Below, piece by piece: positions 8,319-18,606 of a DNA stretch of 64,000 bases. The DNA is taken from positions 146,046 through 210,045 of the forward strand of contig NZ_SNZF01000005.1 of NCBI RefSeq assembly GCF_004363725.1, read 5' to 3'. This stretch comes from Aquamicrobium defluvii. GTDB lineage: Bacteria > Pseudomonadota > Alphaproteobacteria > Rhizobiales > Rhizobiaceae. The notes under the pieces were generated by a model, which saw nothing but the letters and a program-made list of their open reading frames with translations, did not search any database and was not told the origin of the DNA. The position numbers were made by a program, and so were the translations under genes. Position 1 is the stretch's first letter, and every line of letters starts with the position of its first letter.

Positions 8319-11300
8319 TCAGCTCGCTTCGCGCATGGCCTCGGCTTCCTGAAGGTCAACCGAAACGAGCTGGCTTACGCCCTGCTCCGCCATGGTCACT
8401 CCGAAAAGGCGGTCCATGCGCGCCATGGTGATGGGATTGTGGGTGATGACGACAAACCGCGTTTCGGTTGAAGCCGCCATTTCGTCCATCAGGTTGCAGA
8501 AGCGCTCGACATTGTGGTCGTCCAGCGGCGCATCCACCTCGTCGAGCACGCAGATCGGCGCAGGATTGGTGAGGAAGACGGCGAAGATGAGCGACATGGC
8601 CGTCAGCGCCTGCTCGCCACCCGAGAGCAGCGTCATGGTCTGCGGTTTCTTGCCGGGCGGGCGGGCGAGGATTTCAAGTCCCGCCTCAAGCGGATCGTCC
8701 GATTCGATGAGCTGCAATTCAGCCGTACCCCCGCCGAACAGATGCGAGAACAGGCGCTGAAAATGGCCATTGACCACTTCGAAGGCTGCCAGCAGTCGCT
8801 CGCGCCCTTCACGGTTCAGGCTCTGGATCGCCTGCCGGAGCTTGCGGACCGCTTCTATGATGTCGTCGCGTTCGGAAACGATGGTATCCAGCCGCTCGGC
8901 CAGTTCACGCTGCTCTTCCTCGGCGCGCAGATTGACCGCACCCAGCCGTTCGCGCTCGATCTTCAGCCGCTCAAGCGTGCGCTCTACATTGGTGGCGTCC
9001 GGCATCGGATCGTCCGGTTGCAGGCCAGTGTGGCGGATCACCAGATGCGGCGGCGTGTTGAGCGCCTCCTGAATGCGCGCCTCGACCTCCTGCCGCCGCT
9101 CGTTGGCAGCCGTCAGCCTCTCCTCGGCACGCGCCCGCGCCTCACGGGATTCGGCCAGCCCCTGAATGGTGGCGGTTGCCGCCCTGTCCAGCTCCGCCTG
9201 CCGGTTTTCGGCTTCCTGAAGCCGGTCCGCCGCTTCCTTGCGCTGCGCTTCGGCCCGCGAAAGCTCGGACAGCAGCGCGCGACGGCGCATATCGAGCTCA
9301 TCCGGCGCGTCGGCAAGCGTCTCACGCTCCTGAAGCGCCTCGGCGCGGCGTTCGTGAAGGGCACGGATATGGCTGTCGGCATTCTCGGCGCGCATCAGCC
9401 AGTTGCGGCGCTCGGTTTCGATCGCCAGAATCCGGCGCGCGCGCGCCTCGGCCTCACGGCTCAGTCCGTCGTGAACGGCGCGCGCCTCGGCAAGAGCCGC
9501 GCGGTCGGACGCGACGACGGCGGAAGCCTGTTCGAGCCGAAGCTGAAGATCGCCCGGATCGGGCGCGTCGCGCAACGCCTCCTCCGCCTCCGCATGGGTG
9601 GCGGATGCTTCCTCCAGTTCCTCCATCAGCCGCTGGCGTGCATCTTCCAGAGCGTCGCGGCGGCTTGCAATCTCGCCCGCCGCCCGTTCGGCCTGTGCCA
9701 GTGCCGTACGGGCCTGATCGAGTTTCGCCTGCGTTTCCCGCAACACCTGCCGTGCAGCGCGCTCGGCATCGATGTTGCCGCGGATTGCGGCTTCGGCAGC
9801 GGCAAGCGCCTCCTCGGCCGCGCGCACCCTGACCGTCGCAGCGACCGCCTCCGCATCCAGTTCTGCCAGCCGGTTTTTCTGCGCCAGACGCAGGGCTGCG
9901 GCAGTCGGCGCGTCCGCACTGGCAGTGAAACCGTCCCACCGCCACAATGCACCCTCACACGTCACCAGCCGCTGGCCGGGTGCGAGCAGAGGCTGTAGCG
10001 CCGGTCCCTCGTCCGCTTCGACGATGCCGATCTGCGCCAGACGCCGCGACAGCTGGTCCGGCGCACGCACCACCGAAGCAAGGCTTCGTACGCCTTGCGG
10101 CAATGCGGGGTCGCCATCGGCAGGCGCAACATCGCCCCAATGCACAGGCGCACTGCGATCCAGCGGAACGTCGAGGTCTTCGCCAAGAGCCGCACCGAGC
10201 GCGGTCTCAAAACCGCGCTCCACGCCGATCTGCTCCAAAACGGCCGGAAACAGGTCGCTGCCGCCAGCGCCCAGCATTTTTGCAAGCGTTCGCGCCTCGG
10301 TCTCGATGCGGGCCAGCTCCGCCCGGGCATCCTGCACAGGGCCGCGCGCTTCGCTCTCGGTCTCGCGGGCTTCCGCCACGGCCTGCTCGCAAGCCTCGAC
10401 AGCGGCTGCCGCCTCTTCCAGGGCCGCACCCGCCTGTTCGACCAGTTCGCGCTTCTCGGCCGGGTCCGCGAGAGCGGCGAGCCGGCCCCCGATGTCCGAC
10501 AGTTCGCGGTCCATCTCGCCGAGCTGGCGCGCGAAACGGTCGCGGCGCTCACCGGCTTCGCGCAGGGAGCGCTCCACCTGATTGCGGGAGGCTGCCGCCT
10601 CCGCACGTTCCGCCGTCAGCCGCGCCAGCGCATCCTCGCTGTTGCCGAGCGTTTCGGCGGCAGCCTCAAGGGCTGCGCGGACGGCCTCCGCCCGCTCGGC
10701 CGAGCCCGCATTCTCCTCGTTCAGAGCCCCTTCTTCTTCGGCCAGCCGCTCCAGAATGTCGGCGTTTTCCCGTACCATGCGCTCTTCGCGCGCAATGTCG
10801 GCGTCAAGCTGTTCCAGCCGCCTGTCGAGTTCCGACTGGCGCGAAAGGATGCGCCTGGCTTCCTCCTCAAGCTGGGCATTGGCGATGGACAGACGCTGGA
10901 AGGCTGCGGCCGCGGCCGCTTCGGCCTCGCGCAATTGCGGCAGCCTGTGCGCGCCGATGGCCTGTTCTTTCGCAGCCTCGACCTGTGCCGCCGCACGTTC
11001 GCCGACCAGAGACGTTGCCTGGGCCAGCGCGGAATGCGCCTCGCTTTCCTGTGCCGTGGCCGCGCTCCAGCGCAGATGCAGCAAGGTCGCCTCGGCCTTC
11101 CGGATGTCCGAGGACAGGTTCCTGAAGCGGGAAGCCTGCCGCGCCTGCCGCTTCAAACTTTCGATCTGGCCTTCGAGTTCACCGACCACATCGTCGAGAC
11201 GTTCGAGATTCTGCTCGGCCGCCCGCAAACGCAGTTCCGCCTCATGGCGGCGGCTGTGCAGGCCGGAAATGCCGGCCGCCTCTTCCAGAAGCGCACGCCT

Positions 11301-11777
11301 TGCCTGCGGCTTCGCCTGAATCAACTCGCCGATGCGCCCTTGCCCCACCATGGAAGGAGAGCGCGCACCGGTCGACTGGTCGGCGAACAGAAGCTGCACG
11401 TCCTTGGCACGCGCTTCCTTGCCGTTGATGCGGTAGACCGACCCTGCCTCGCGCTCGATGCGGCGCGAGACCTGCAATTCGTCGGTATCGTTGAAGGCTG
11501 GCGGCGCGGTGCGGTCGCTGTTGTCGAGGAACAGCGTGACTTCGGCCGTATTGCGGGCGGGACGCGAGCCCGAACCTGAAAAGATCACGTCGTCCATGCC
11601 GGACGCGCGCATGTTCTTGTAGGAGCTTTCGCCCATGACCCAGCGCAGGGCTTCGACAAGGTTGGACTTGCCACAGCCGTTTGGCCCGACAATGCCCGTC
11701 AGGCCGCGTTCGATGACGAATTCGCCAGGTTCGACAAAGGATTTGAAACCGAGAAGGCGAAGGCGCGAAAACTTCAT
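8319..11777 (-). CDS. smc: Chromosome segregation protein SMC
   Basis: Structural maintenance of chromosomes ATPase, 1152 residues, acting as a dimer with ScpA/ScpB to organise the nucleoid. The N-terminal head has FKSF and Walker A GPNGCGKSN at about 32-40. Two very long Ala/Glu/Arg-rich coiled coils flank a hinge at roughly 500-640. The C-terminal head has signature LSGGEQALTAMSL and Walker B ICVLDEVDAPLDD. Length and layout are normal for alphaproteobacterial SMC. It is the last gene of a run DUF721-dsbA-like-smc; the gap to the DsbA-like gene is 84 bp, so shared transcription is likely. Confidence 0.97.
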   Translation of the reverse strand: MKFSRLRLLGFKSFVEPGEFVIERGLTGIVGPNGCGKSNLVEALRWVMGESSYKNMRASGMDDVIFSGSGSRPARNTAEVTLFLDNSDRTAPPAFNDTDELQVSRRIEREAGSVYRINGKEARAKDVQLLFADQSTGARSPSMVGQGRIGELIQAKPQARRALLEEAAGISGLHSRRHEAELRLRAAEQNLERLDDVVGELEGQIESLKRQARQASRFRNLSSDIRKAEATLLHLRWSAATAQESEAHSALAQATSLVGERAAAQVEAAKEQAIGAHRLPQLREAEAAAAAAFQRLSIANAQLEEEARRILSRQSELDRRLEQLDADIAREERMVRENADILERLAEEEGALNEENAGSAERAEAVRAALEAAAETLGNSEDALARLTAERAEAAASRNQVERSLREAGERRDRFARQLGEMDRELSDIGGRLAALADPAEKRELVEQAGAALEEAAAAVEACEQAVAEARETESEARGPVQDARAELARIETEARTLAKMLGAGGSDLFPAVLEQIGVERGFETALGAALGEDLDVPLDRSAPVHWGDVAPADGDPALPQGVRSLASVVRAPDQLSRRLAQIGIVEADEGPALQPLLAPGQRLVTCEGALWRWDGFTASADAPTAAALRLAQKNRLAELDAEAVAATVRVRAAEEALAAAEAAIRGNIDAERAARQVLRETQAKLDQARTALAQAERAAGEIASRRDALEDARQRLMEELEEASATHAEAEEALRDAPDPGDLQLRLEQASAVVASDRAALAEARAVHDGLSREAEARARRILAIETERRNWLMRAENADSHIRALHERRAEALQERETLADAPDELDMRRRALLSELSRAEAQRKEAADRLQEAENRQAELDRAATATIQGLAESREARARAEERLTAANERRQEVEARIQEALNTPPHLVIRHTGLQPDDPMPDATNVERTLERLKIERERLGAVNLRAEEEQRELAERLDTIVSERDDIIEAVRKLRQAIQSLNREGRERLLAAFEVVNGHFQRLFSHLFGGGTAELQLIESDDPLEAGLEILARPPGKKPQTMTLLSGGEQALTAMSLIFAVFLTNPAPICVLDEVDAPLDDHNVERFCNLMDEMAASTETRFVVITHNPITMARMDRLFGVTMAEQGVSQLVSVDLQEAEAMREAS

Positions 11778-11861
11778 CCGCGTCCTCGTTCCGGGAGAAA
11801 AAAGTCATGCATCAGGGAGAGCGGCGCACCGGTGGCGGGCCGCTCCGATGCTGCCGGGACG

Positions 11862-12551
11862 TCAAAGCAGCGGATCAATGACCGCCGAGATTTCGTCAAT
11901 CGACAAAGCCCCCTTGTAGACTTTTCCGTTGATGATGAAGGTCGGCGTGGAGTCGATCCTGAATTCCTCCGCGCCGCGCTTCTGGACCGCTCTCACTTGG
12001 TCAAGAAGATTCTGGTCAGTCAAGCAGGCGTTGAAGCTCTCCTGTGTAAAACCGGCGAGCTTGGCAAGCTGGAACATCGCGTCCTTGACGTTCTCGGCCG
12101 CCGCCCAGTTCATCTGCTGCCTGAACAGCACATCGATCATCGGGAAATAGTTGTCGCCGGCGCAGCGCGCCAGCATGAAGCCGGCCTCGGCGCGCGGGTC
12201 GAACGGAAACTCGCGCAGGATGAAGCGCACCTTGCCGGTGTCGATGTATTTCTTCTCGACCTCCGGATAGGTGTTCACCGCGAAATGAGCGCAGTGCGAG
12301 CAGGTCATCGAGGCATATTCGACGACCGTGACCTTCGCATCGGCGCTGCCTTTCACCTTGTCCGGCAGCGCACCTTCCTTGAGCACCTCGGCCATGTCCA
12401 GCGTATCCGATGCGGGCGGCGCTGCCGTGGAGGCGGAAGCGGACGAGGCGTTGGCCGTGCCCTGCTGGCCTGAATCGCTGCACGCCGACAGCAGCAGTCC
12501 GGCGGGAACCGCGGCCAGTGAAGAAAGGACTGTTCTGCGGGACAAGCTCAT
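11862..12551 (-). CDS. DsbA-family thiol oxidoreductase, Tat-type lipoprotein
   Basis: A periplasmic thioredoxin-fold protein of 229 residues. The leader has a twin-arginine-like SRRTVL followed by a hydrophobic stretch and a lipobox ending LLSAC at residue 24, so it is predicted to be membrane-anchored by a lipid. The active site is CSHC near residue 84 and the cis-proline loop is STPTFI near 200. Proteins of this type oxidise or isomerise disulfides in exported proteins. The ATG at 12551 follows AGGTGA at a good distance and is preferred to a GTG three codons upstream. It lies between the DUF721 gene and smc, an order shared with other rhizobia to my knowledge. Confidence 0.88.
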   Translation of the reverse strand: MSLSRRTVLSSLAAVPAGLLLSACSDSGQQGTANASSASASTAAPPASDTLDMAEVLKEGALPDKVKGSADAKVTVVEYASMTCSHCAHFAVNTYPEVEKKYIDTGKVRFILREFPFDPRAEAGFMLARCAGDNYFPMIDVLFRQQMNWAAAENVKDAMFQLAKLAGFTQESFNACLTDQNLLDQVRAVQKRGAEEFRIDSTPTFIINGKVYKGALSIDEISAVIDPLL

Positions 12552-12689
12552 GCGAATCACCTGATTTGTTTTCCGATTGTGTACCGTGACGGCCTATAAA
12601 AGCGAGAGTCGTGGCCAATTAAGGCATTGAGACGGACAATCCAATCGCCTGGCCATGTTGGCATGATCACGAAAGCGCGATGGCCGGCA

Positions 12690-13193
12690 TTACCCCTGCT
12701 TCCTGCGGCCGAGAACGGTGGCGCCCAGCCGCTCCAGCGATGCGCGCAGACCTTCATCCTCGATCTTGTCGACGGTGCGTGCCAGCCTTGCCTTCTCAGC
12801 CTCCGTCAGGGCGCGCAATGTCGGCGCCTTGCGCCGGACCGGACCGCTCAGCGGCTTCTGCACGATGCGAATGCGCCCGATTGCGGCGAAGCCGAGAAAG
12901 GCGTTGACGCGGCCGATGACCTCGCCGCTCTGGTGCTGGATGTGCAGCGCGGCCAGCCCCTCGCAGGCTATGACCAGCACGGCCGGCTGGAATGGGTCGT
13001 CCTCGCGCATGCGGCGGGGCCACTGGATCTTTTCCGGCCGGCAGCTCGAAGCCAGCCTTTCCCCGACGATCTCCTCCCACGACTGGACGAGCCCGACGGA
13101 TATGCCTGCGCGCTTGCGCAGCACGGGATCGAGGATGCCCGTTGCCAGATCGCTGACCGGAACGGGATTGCCCGTGAAGGGTTTCCCTGCCAT
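12690..13193 (-). CDS. DUF721/DciA-family protein
   Basis: A 167-residue protein with the DUF721 signature: a N-terminal helix LATGILDPVLRKRAG, then SWEEIVGERLASSCRPEKI, the strand AVLVIACEGLAALHIQHQ and the INxxLG-like VNAFLGFAAIGRIRI. Proteins with this domain include DciA, which loads replicative helicase in most bacteria; whether this longer, charged-tail form does so is not established from sequence. The gene is divergent from mutY with only 60 bp between the two starts, implying back-to-back promoters. Confidence 0.8.
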   Translation of the reverse strand: MAGKPFTGNPVPVSDLATGILDPVLRKRAGISVGLVQSWEEIVGERLASSCRPEKIQWPRRMREDDPFQPAVLVIACEGLAALHIQHQSGEVIGRVNAFLGFAAIGRIRIVQKPLSGPVRRKAPTLRALTEAEKARLARTVDKIEDEGLRASLERLGATVLGRRKQG

Positions 13194-13253
13194 GTGCGTA
13201 CTCCAGCGACGTTTAATCGAACCTCAGGCACCGGAAACCGGTATTTCCGATCA

Positions 13254-14345
13254 ATGGCACCGCAGGACAAAAGCCGCAAGCCCGCCATCGCGGCCAGACT
13301 TCTGGAGTGGTACGACGCCCACCATCGCGAACTGCCCTGGCGGACCGCGCCCGCAGCTCTCGCGAGAGGCGAGCGGCCAGACCCCTACCGCGTGTGGCTC
13401 TCCGAAATCATGCTGCAACAGACCACGGTCGAGGCGGTCAGATCCTATTTCAGCGCGTTCGTCGCGCGCTGGCCTACGGTGTCGGCGCTCGCGGCCGCCG
13501 CGAATGACGACATCATGAAAGCATGGGCCGGGCTCGGCTACTATTCCCGCGCCCGCAACCTGAAAGCGTGCGCCGATCTGGTCGCCGCCCAGGGCGGGGT
13601 TTTTCCCGACACGGAAGAGGGCCTGCGCACCCTGCCGGGAATCGGCCCCTATACGGCGGCGGCCATAGCCTCCATCGCCTTCGACCGGCCCGCCGCCGTG
13701 ATGGATGGCAATGTAGAACGTGTCATTTCGAGGCTGTTTCGCATTGAAACGCCCCTGCCGCAGGCCAAGACGCAAATCCGCGCCCTCGTGGAGCAGATGG
13801 TGCCTGCGACGCGGCCGGGCGATTTCGCGCAGGCGACGATGGACCTTGGCGCCACCATCTGCACGCCCCGCCGGCCGAAATGCATGTTGTGCCCGCTGCG
13901 CGAGGATTGCGATGCGCTCGCTGCCGGCGATCCCGAACTCTATCCGGTGAAGCTGGCAAAGCCCGAAAAGCCGCTGCGGCGTGGCGCAGCGTTCGTCGCG
14001 GTCCGCGCCGATGGTGCCGTGCTGTTGCGCAAGCGGCCGGAAAAGGGGCTGCTCGGCGGCATGACCGAGGTGCCGACCAGCGGCTGGACCGCACGGCTGG
14101 ACGGCGAGACCTCGCCCGACGCCGCCCCCTTCCCTTCGCAATGGGAACGGGCCGGGCAGATCGCCCATGTGTTCACGCATTTCACGCTGGAACTGGACAT
14201 CTATCGCACCCGGTTCGACGGCAATCCGGCAGACCATTTCTGGTCGCGGCCTGACGAACTGCATGGCGAGGCTCTGCCTACCGTCATGAAAAAGGCGATA
14301 GAGGCTGCCATACCCGGCGCGACGAAACACAAGGCAGGCCGATGA
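13254..14345 (+). CDS. mutY: A/G-specific adenine DNA glycosylase MutY
   Basis: Removes adenine mispaired with 8-oxoguanine. The 363-residue protein starts at MAPQDKSRKP. It has the HhH-GPD fold with SEIMLQQT at 50-57 (catalytic Glu51), helix-hairpin-helix LPGIGPYTA at 127-135 and catalytic Asp151 in VMDGNVERV. The [4Fe-4S] cluster Cys are in CTPRRPKCMLCPLREDC (C-x6-C-x2-C-x5-C). A C-terminal Nudix-like domain for 8-oxoG recognition follows. An extra loop, about residues 31-43, lengthens the usual LPWR-PY region. It is convergent with ccrM, 12 bp apart, and divergent from the DUF721 gene. Confidence 0.96.
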   Translation: MAPQDKSRKPAIAARLLEWYDAHHRELPWRTAPAALARGERPDPYRVWLSEIMLQQTTVEAVRSYFSAFVARWPTVSALAAAANDDIMKAWAGLGYYSRARNLKACADLVAAQGGVFPDTEEGLRTLPGIGPYTAAAIASIAFDRPAAVMDGNVERVISRLFRIETPLPQAKTQIRALVEQMVPATRPGDFAQATMDLGATICTPRRPKCMLCPLREDCDALAAGDPELYPVKLAKPEKPLRRGAAFVAVRADGAVLLRKRPEKGLLGGMTEVPTSGWTARLDGETSPDAAPFPSQWERAGQIAHVFTHFTLELDIYRTRFDGNPADHFWSRPDELHGEALPTVMKKAIEAAIPGATKHKAGR

Positions 14346-14357
14346 GGAGAATGCGGG

Positions 14358-15512
<1,155 letters not shown>

Positions 15513-15516
15513 TTAC

Positions 15517-15554
15517 TGTTTACCTGCCGTTATGGTTACCGATCAGCGTAAACA
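15517..15554. promoter_or_regulatory. Inverted repeat in the ccrM/HAD divergent promoter region
   Basis: TGTTTAC (15517-15523) and GTAAACA (15548-15554) form a perfect 7-bp inverted repeat with a 24-bp spacer, between the divergent starts of ccrM and the HAD phosphatase. It could be a regulator binding site. No canonical CtrA box (TTAA-N7-TTAA) or GANTC site was seen here. Confidence 0.3.
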
Positions 15555-15653
15555 ATCGGTGAAGGCCGGGTGCGATTTGCGCGGAAGCGCGCCTTGATGT
15601 ATGCCCCGCCCGCCGGTTGCCGGCGCTCCCCCGAAACCGGATTGCGGACCGAT

Positions 15654-16343
15654 ATGGACAAGCCCGACCTCATCATCTTCGACTGCGACGGCGTTCTGGT
15701 CGATTCCGAGATCATCGCTGCACGGGTGGAAGCCGAGTTGCTGACCGAAGCGGGTTTCGAGATCACGCCCGAGGAACTGGCCCGGACCTATGCCGGCCTG
15801 ACCTTCAAGGACATATTGCTGCGCATCGAGGAAATCTCGGGACTGCCCTTTCAGGCCACGCTGATCGACAAGGCGGAGACGGCAGTTGACCGCAGGCTGC
15901 GGCAGGAAGTGCGGGCGGTGGACGGTGTGCGCGAGGCTGTCATGCAGGTTGGGGCGCCATATTGCATCTGCTCCAACTCCCCCGGCGAGCGGATACGGGC
16001 CATGCTGGAAAGAACCGGCATCATGCCCGTGTTCCTGGGGCCGATCTTTTCGGCGCCAGAGCTGCCCACCGGCAGAACCAAGCCGGCGCCCGACGTATTC
16101 CTCCATGCGGCAAGCGAATTCAACGCCGATCCGGCGCGCACCTTCGTCATCGAGGATTCCGTTCACGGCATTGCCGGGGCACGCGCCGCGGGTATGCGCG
16201 TGATCGGCTTCACCGGCGGGGCCCACAGCTATCCCGGCCACGCCGACGTGCTGATGGAGGCGGGCGCGGAAACCGTCATCCGCCGCTGGGCCGATCTCAA
16301 GGGCGTTCTTGAAGCGCTGATGGTCTGGTCGGAAGACGACTGA
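15654..16343 (+). CDS. HAD-superfamily phosphatase (beta-phosphoglucomutase-like)
   Basis: A 229-residue HAD hydrolase with a helical cap. Motif I is FDCDGVLVDSE with nucleophile Asp10 and Asp12, motif II is CSNSP near 104, motif III Lys lies in GRTKPAPDVFL, and motif IV is FVIEDSVHGIAGARAAG. Sub-group members dephosphorylate small sugar or nucleotide phosphates; the substrate here is unknown. The start at 15654 (MDKPDLIIFD) is chosen because motif I normally begins within about ten residues of the N-terminus; an open frame extends upstream. A strong terminator follows 11 bp after the stop. Confidence 0.88.
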   Translation: MDKPDLIIFDCDGVLVDSEIIAARVEAELLTEAGFEITPEELARTYAGLTFKDILLRIEEISGLPFQATLIDKAETAVDRRLRQEVRAVDGVREAVMQVGAPYCICSNSPGERIRAMLERTGIMPVFLGPIFSAPELPTGRTKPAPDVFLHAASEFNADPARTFVIEDSVHGIAGARAAGMRVIGFTGGAHSYPGHADVLMEAGAETVIRRWADLKGVLEALMVWSEDD

Positions 16344-16354
16344 CAAGCAGAAAA

Positions 16355-16380
16355 AAGGCCGCCCCGAGGCGGCCTTCTTC
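16355..16380. terminator. Bidirectional rho-independent terminator
   Basis: A perfect 9-bp stem AAGGCCGCC (16355-16363) and GGCGGCCTT (16368-16376) with a 4-base CCGA loop, flanked by A-rich sequence on the left and CTTCTT on the right. It lies between the convergent HAD and lipoprotein genes and can serve both. Confidence 0.85.
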
Positions 16381-16388
16381 TTATGTCG

Positions 16389-17078
16389 TCAGCGTGGAAT
16401 GTCCGATTCCGAAGTGGTGGCCGGCTGCTGCTGTTGTGCCGGAGCGGGGCGCGCAGCCTGTGCCGGAGGCTTCCTGCGCACCACCCGCTTCGGCTGCTCT
16501 TCCTGCTTCGCCTTCGGCGGTCCCTCGTCATAGCCGATGAAGACCTGATAATCGCGGGAGGTCGGCTCGGGCACCGTCACATTGGGATCGTTGAACACGA
16601 ACTGGGTGGCGGAAGAGGTGTCCCCGACCTGCACCTTGTGCTGGTGAAGCTGCGAATAGAGCACGTCGCTGCCGCGCGTCACAACCACGCGGATAGGCAT
16701 GGTGATGGTTCCGGCCGCTCCTTGCGGGCCGGGCACGATGCGGCCCGCTGCGGCGACATTCATGGTGAGCTGGCCGTTGGCGCGCTTGCAGTCGCGCGTC
16801 ACCTCGCCGATCGACGCCTGATAGACGATCTTCGCCGGGTCATCCTGTCCGCCCCTGGCATAGGTGTTGAAATAGGCTGTCCCCTCGCGCAGCGTCAGCG
16901 TCGGGCAATAAGCGTTCAGCTCGCTGGCCAGAACCTTCTCGCCGGAAGCGCTGGCAGCCTGCTTGCCCTGCACGTTCAGCACATCGCCGCTGTTCGACTG
17001 GCAGCCCGCCATGGCCAGCAACATGCTGGAAAGAGCAAGGCCCGTGAAAAAGCGAAATTTCGATGTAGCAGCTACCAT
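16389..17078 (-). CDS. Conserved hypothetical lipoprotein
   Basis: A 229-residue protein of unknown function. The start at 17078 (MVAATSKFRFF) gives a clean signal with lipobox LAMAGC, so it should be a lipid-anchored cell-envelope protein. A mature beta-rich domain follows (YCPTLTLREGTAYFNTYARG, then a strand-rich part to about residue 175), ending in a Pro/Ala/Gln-rich tail with basic KRVVRRKPP, which is low complexity and may span periplasm or contact peptidoglycan. Similar lipoproteins occur in rhizobia, but I recognise no assigned role. It is divergent from thrC. Confidence 0.75.
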   Translation of the reverse strand: MVAATSKFRFFTGLALSSMLLAMAGCQSNSGDVLNVQGKQAASASGEKVLASELNAYCPTLTLREGTAYFNTYARGGQDDPAKIVYQASIGEVTRDCKRANGQLTMNVAAAGRIVPGPQGAAGTITMPIRVVVTRGSDVLYSQLHQHKVQVGDTSSATQFVFNDPNVTVPEPTSRDYQVFIGYDEGPPKAKQEEQPKRVVRRKPPAQAARPAPAQQQQPATTSESDIPR

Positions 17079-17194
17079 GAAGTGCACTTCCCTCTCGCGG
17101 CGGTGGTGTCCTATAGCAATCCGGCGGCGAAAATGCGACTGACGAAAGCGACAAATCCACACGCCGGCTGGCTGGAAACGACGGAATATTCTGC

Positions 17195-18601
17195 ATGAAC
17201 TACATTAGCACCCGCGGTGAAGCACCCCGTCTCGGTTTTTCCGATGCCGTACTGGCGGGACTGGCACGCGATGGCGGCCTCTACCTGCCGCAGGAATGGC
17301 CTCGATTTTCCGCCGCAGAGATCCGCGCCATGCGCGGCCTGACCTATCAGGAGATTGCTCTGCGTGTGCTCACGCCCTTCGTCGGCGGAGAGATCGCGAC
17401 GCCGGTTCTGGAGAAGCTGGTCAACGAGGCATACGCCACCTTCCGCCACGACGCTGTCTGTCCGCTGGTGCAGCTTGGCCCGAACAGCTTCGTGCTCGAG
17501 CTGTTCCACGGCCCCACGCTCGCCTTCAAGGACGTGGCCATGCAGTTGCTCGCCCGCCTGATGGATCATGTGCTGGCTGAGCGCGACCAGCACGCCACCA
17601 TCGTCGGCGCCACCTCGGGCGACACGGGCGGCGCGGCAATAGAGGCTTTCGCCGGCCGGAACCGAACCGACATCTTCATCCTGTTCCCCCACGGCAAGGT
17701 GTCGCCGGTGCAGCAGCGCCAGATGACGACCTCGACGGCGGACAATGTCCATGCGCTCGCCATAGAAGGCAATTTCGACGACTGCCAGGGTCTGGTGAAG
17801 GAGTTGTTCAACGATCACGGCTTCCGCGACCGCGCGGCGCTTTCGGGCGTCAACTCCATCAACTGGGCGCGCATCATGGCCCAGATCGTCTACTACTTCA
17901 CGTCGGCGCTGTCTCTCGGCGCGCCGGACCGGCCGGTGTCCTTCACCGTTCCGACCGGCAATTTCGGCGACATCTTCGCCGGCTATGCAGCAAGGCGCAT
18001 GGGCCTGCCGGTCGAGACGCTGACCATCGCCACCAACGACAACGACATTCTGGCCCGCACGCTGGCAACCGGCGAATACCGGATGCAGGACGTGGTCGCC
18101 ACCACCTCGCCGTCGATGGACATCCAGATCTCGTCCAATTTCGAGCGCCTGCTGTTCGAGGCGTCCGGCCGCAACGCCGATACCGTTCGCCGCTATATGA
18201 ACGGGCTGAAGCAGTCCGGCGCCTTCACCATCGAACCGAACGAACTGGAAACGATCCGCGACGGCTTTGCCGCCGGCCGCGCGACGATAAAGGATACGGC
18301 CGAAACCATCCGCTCGACCCTTGCCGCCAGCGGCTATCTGCTGGATCCGCACACCGCCACGGCGGTCCACGTCGCGGCGGGCGCGCAGAAGTCCGCCGTG
18401 CCCAATGTCATTCTCGGCACCGCCCATCCCGCCAAGTTCCCGGCGGCTGTGAAGCAAGCCTGCGGGGTCTCGCCTGCCCTGCCCGCATGGCTTTCTCACC
18501 TGATGGACGCAAAGGAAAACTACACAGTGCTTCCATCGGACAAAAAAATGTTGGAAGATCACATTTTCCGCCATACGCGGGCCTATCAGCAGGGAGTCTG
18601 A
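17195..18601 (+). CDS. thrC: Threonine synthase
   Basis: PLP-dependent enzyme converting O-phospho-L-homoserine to threonine and phosphate in the cytoplasm. The 468 residues start with the family-typical MNYISTRG, followed by DGGLYLP, the PLP lysine in HGPTLAFKDVAMQ (Lys112), GATSGDTGGAAIEAF near 146 and SINWARIMAQIVYYF near 226. Length is normal for the long proteobacterial form. The M16 peptidase gene begins 5 bp downstream, so the two are probably co-transcribed. The pathway partner thrB lies elsewhere in the window at 26239-27201. Confidence 0.97.
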   Translation: MNYISTRGEAPRLGFSDAVLAGLARDGGLYLPQEWPRFSAAEIRAMRGLTYQEIALRVLTPFVGGEIATPVLEKLVNEAYATFRHDAVCPLVQLGPNSFVLELFHGPTLAFKDVAMQLLARLMDHVLAERDQHATIVGATSGDTGGAAIEAFAGRNRTDIFILFPHGKVSPVQQRQMTTSTADNVHALAIEGNFDDCQGLVKELFNDHGFRDRAALSGVNSINWARIMAQIVYYFTSALSLGAPDRPVSFTVPTGNFGDIFAGYAARRMGLPVETLTIATNDNDILARTLATGEYRMQDVVATTSPSMDIQISSNFERLLFEASGRNADTVRRYMNGLKQSGAFTIEPNELETIRDGFAAGRATIKDTAETIRSTLAASGYLLDPHTATAVHVAAGAQKSAVPNVILGTAHPAKFPAAVKQACGVSPALPAWLSHLMDAKENYTVLPSDKKMLEDHIFRHTRAYQQGV

Positions 18602-18606
18602 TCTAT

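Noticed and set aside
10095..11579. Plus-strand open frame opposite smc
   Set aside because: Produced by the Glu/Ala/Arg codon bias of the SMC coiled coil; no independent support.
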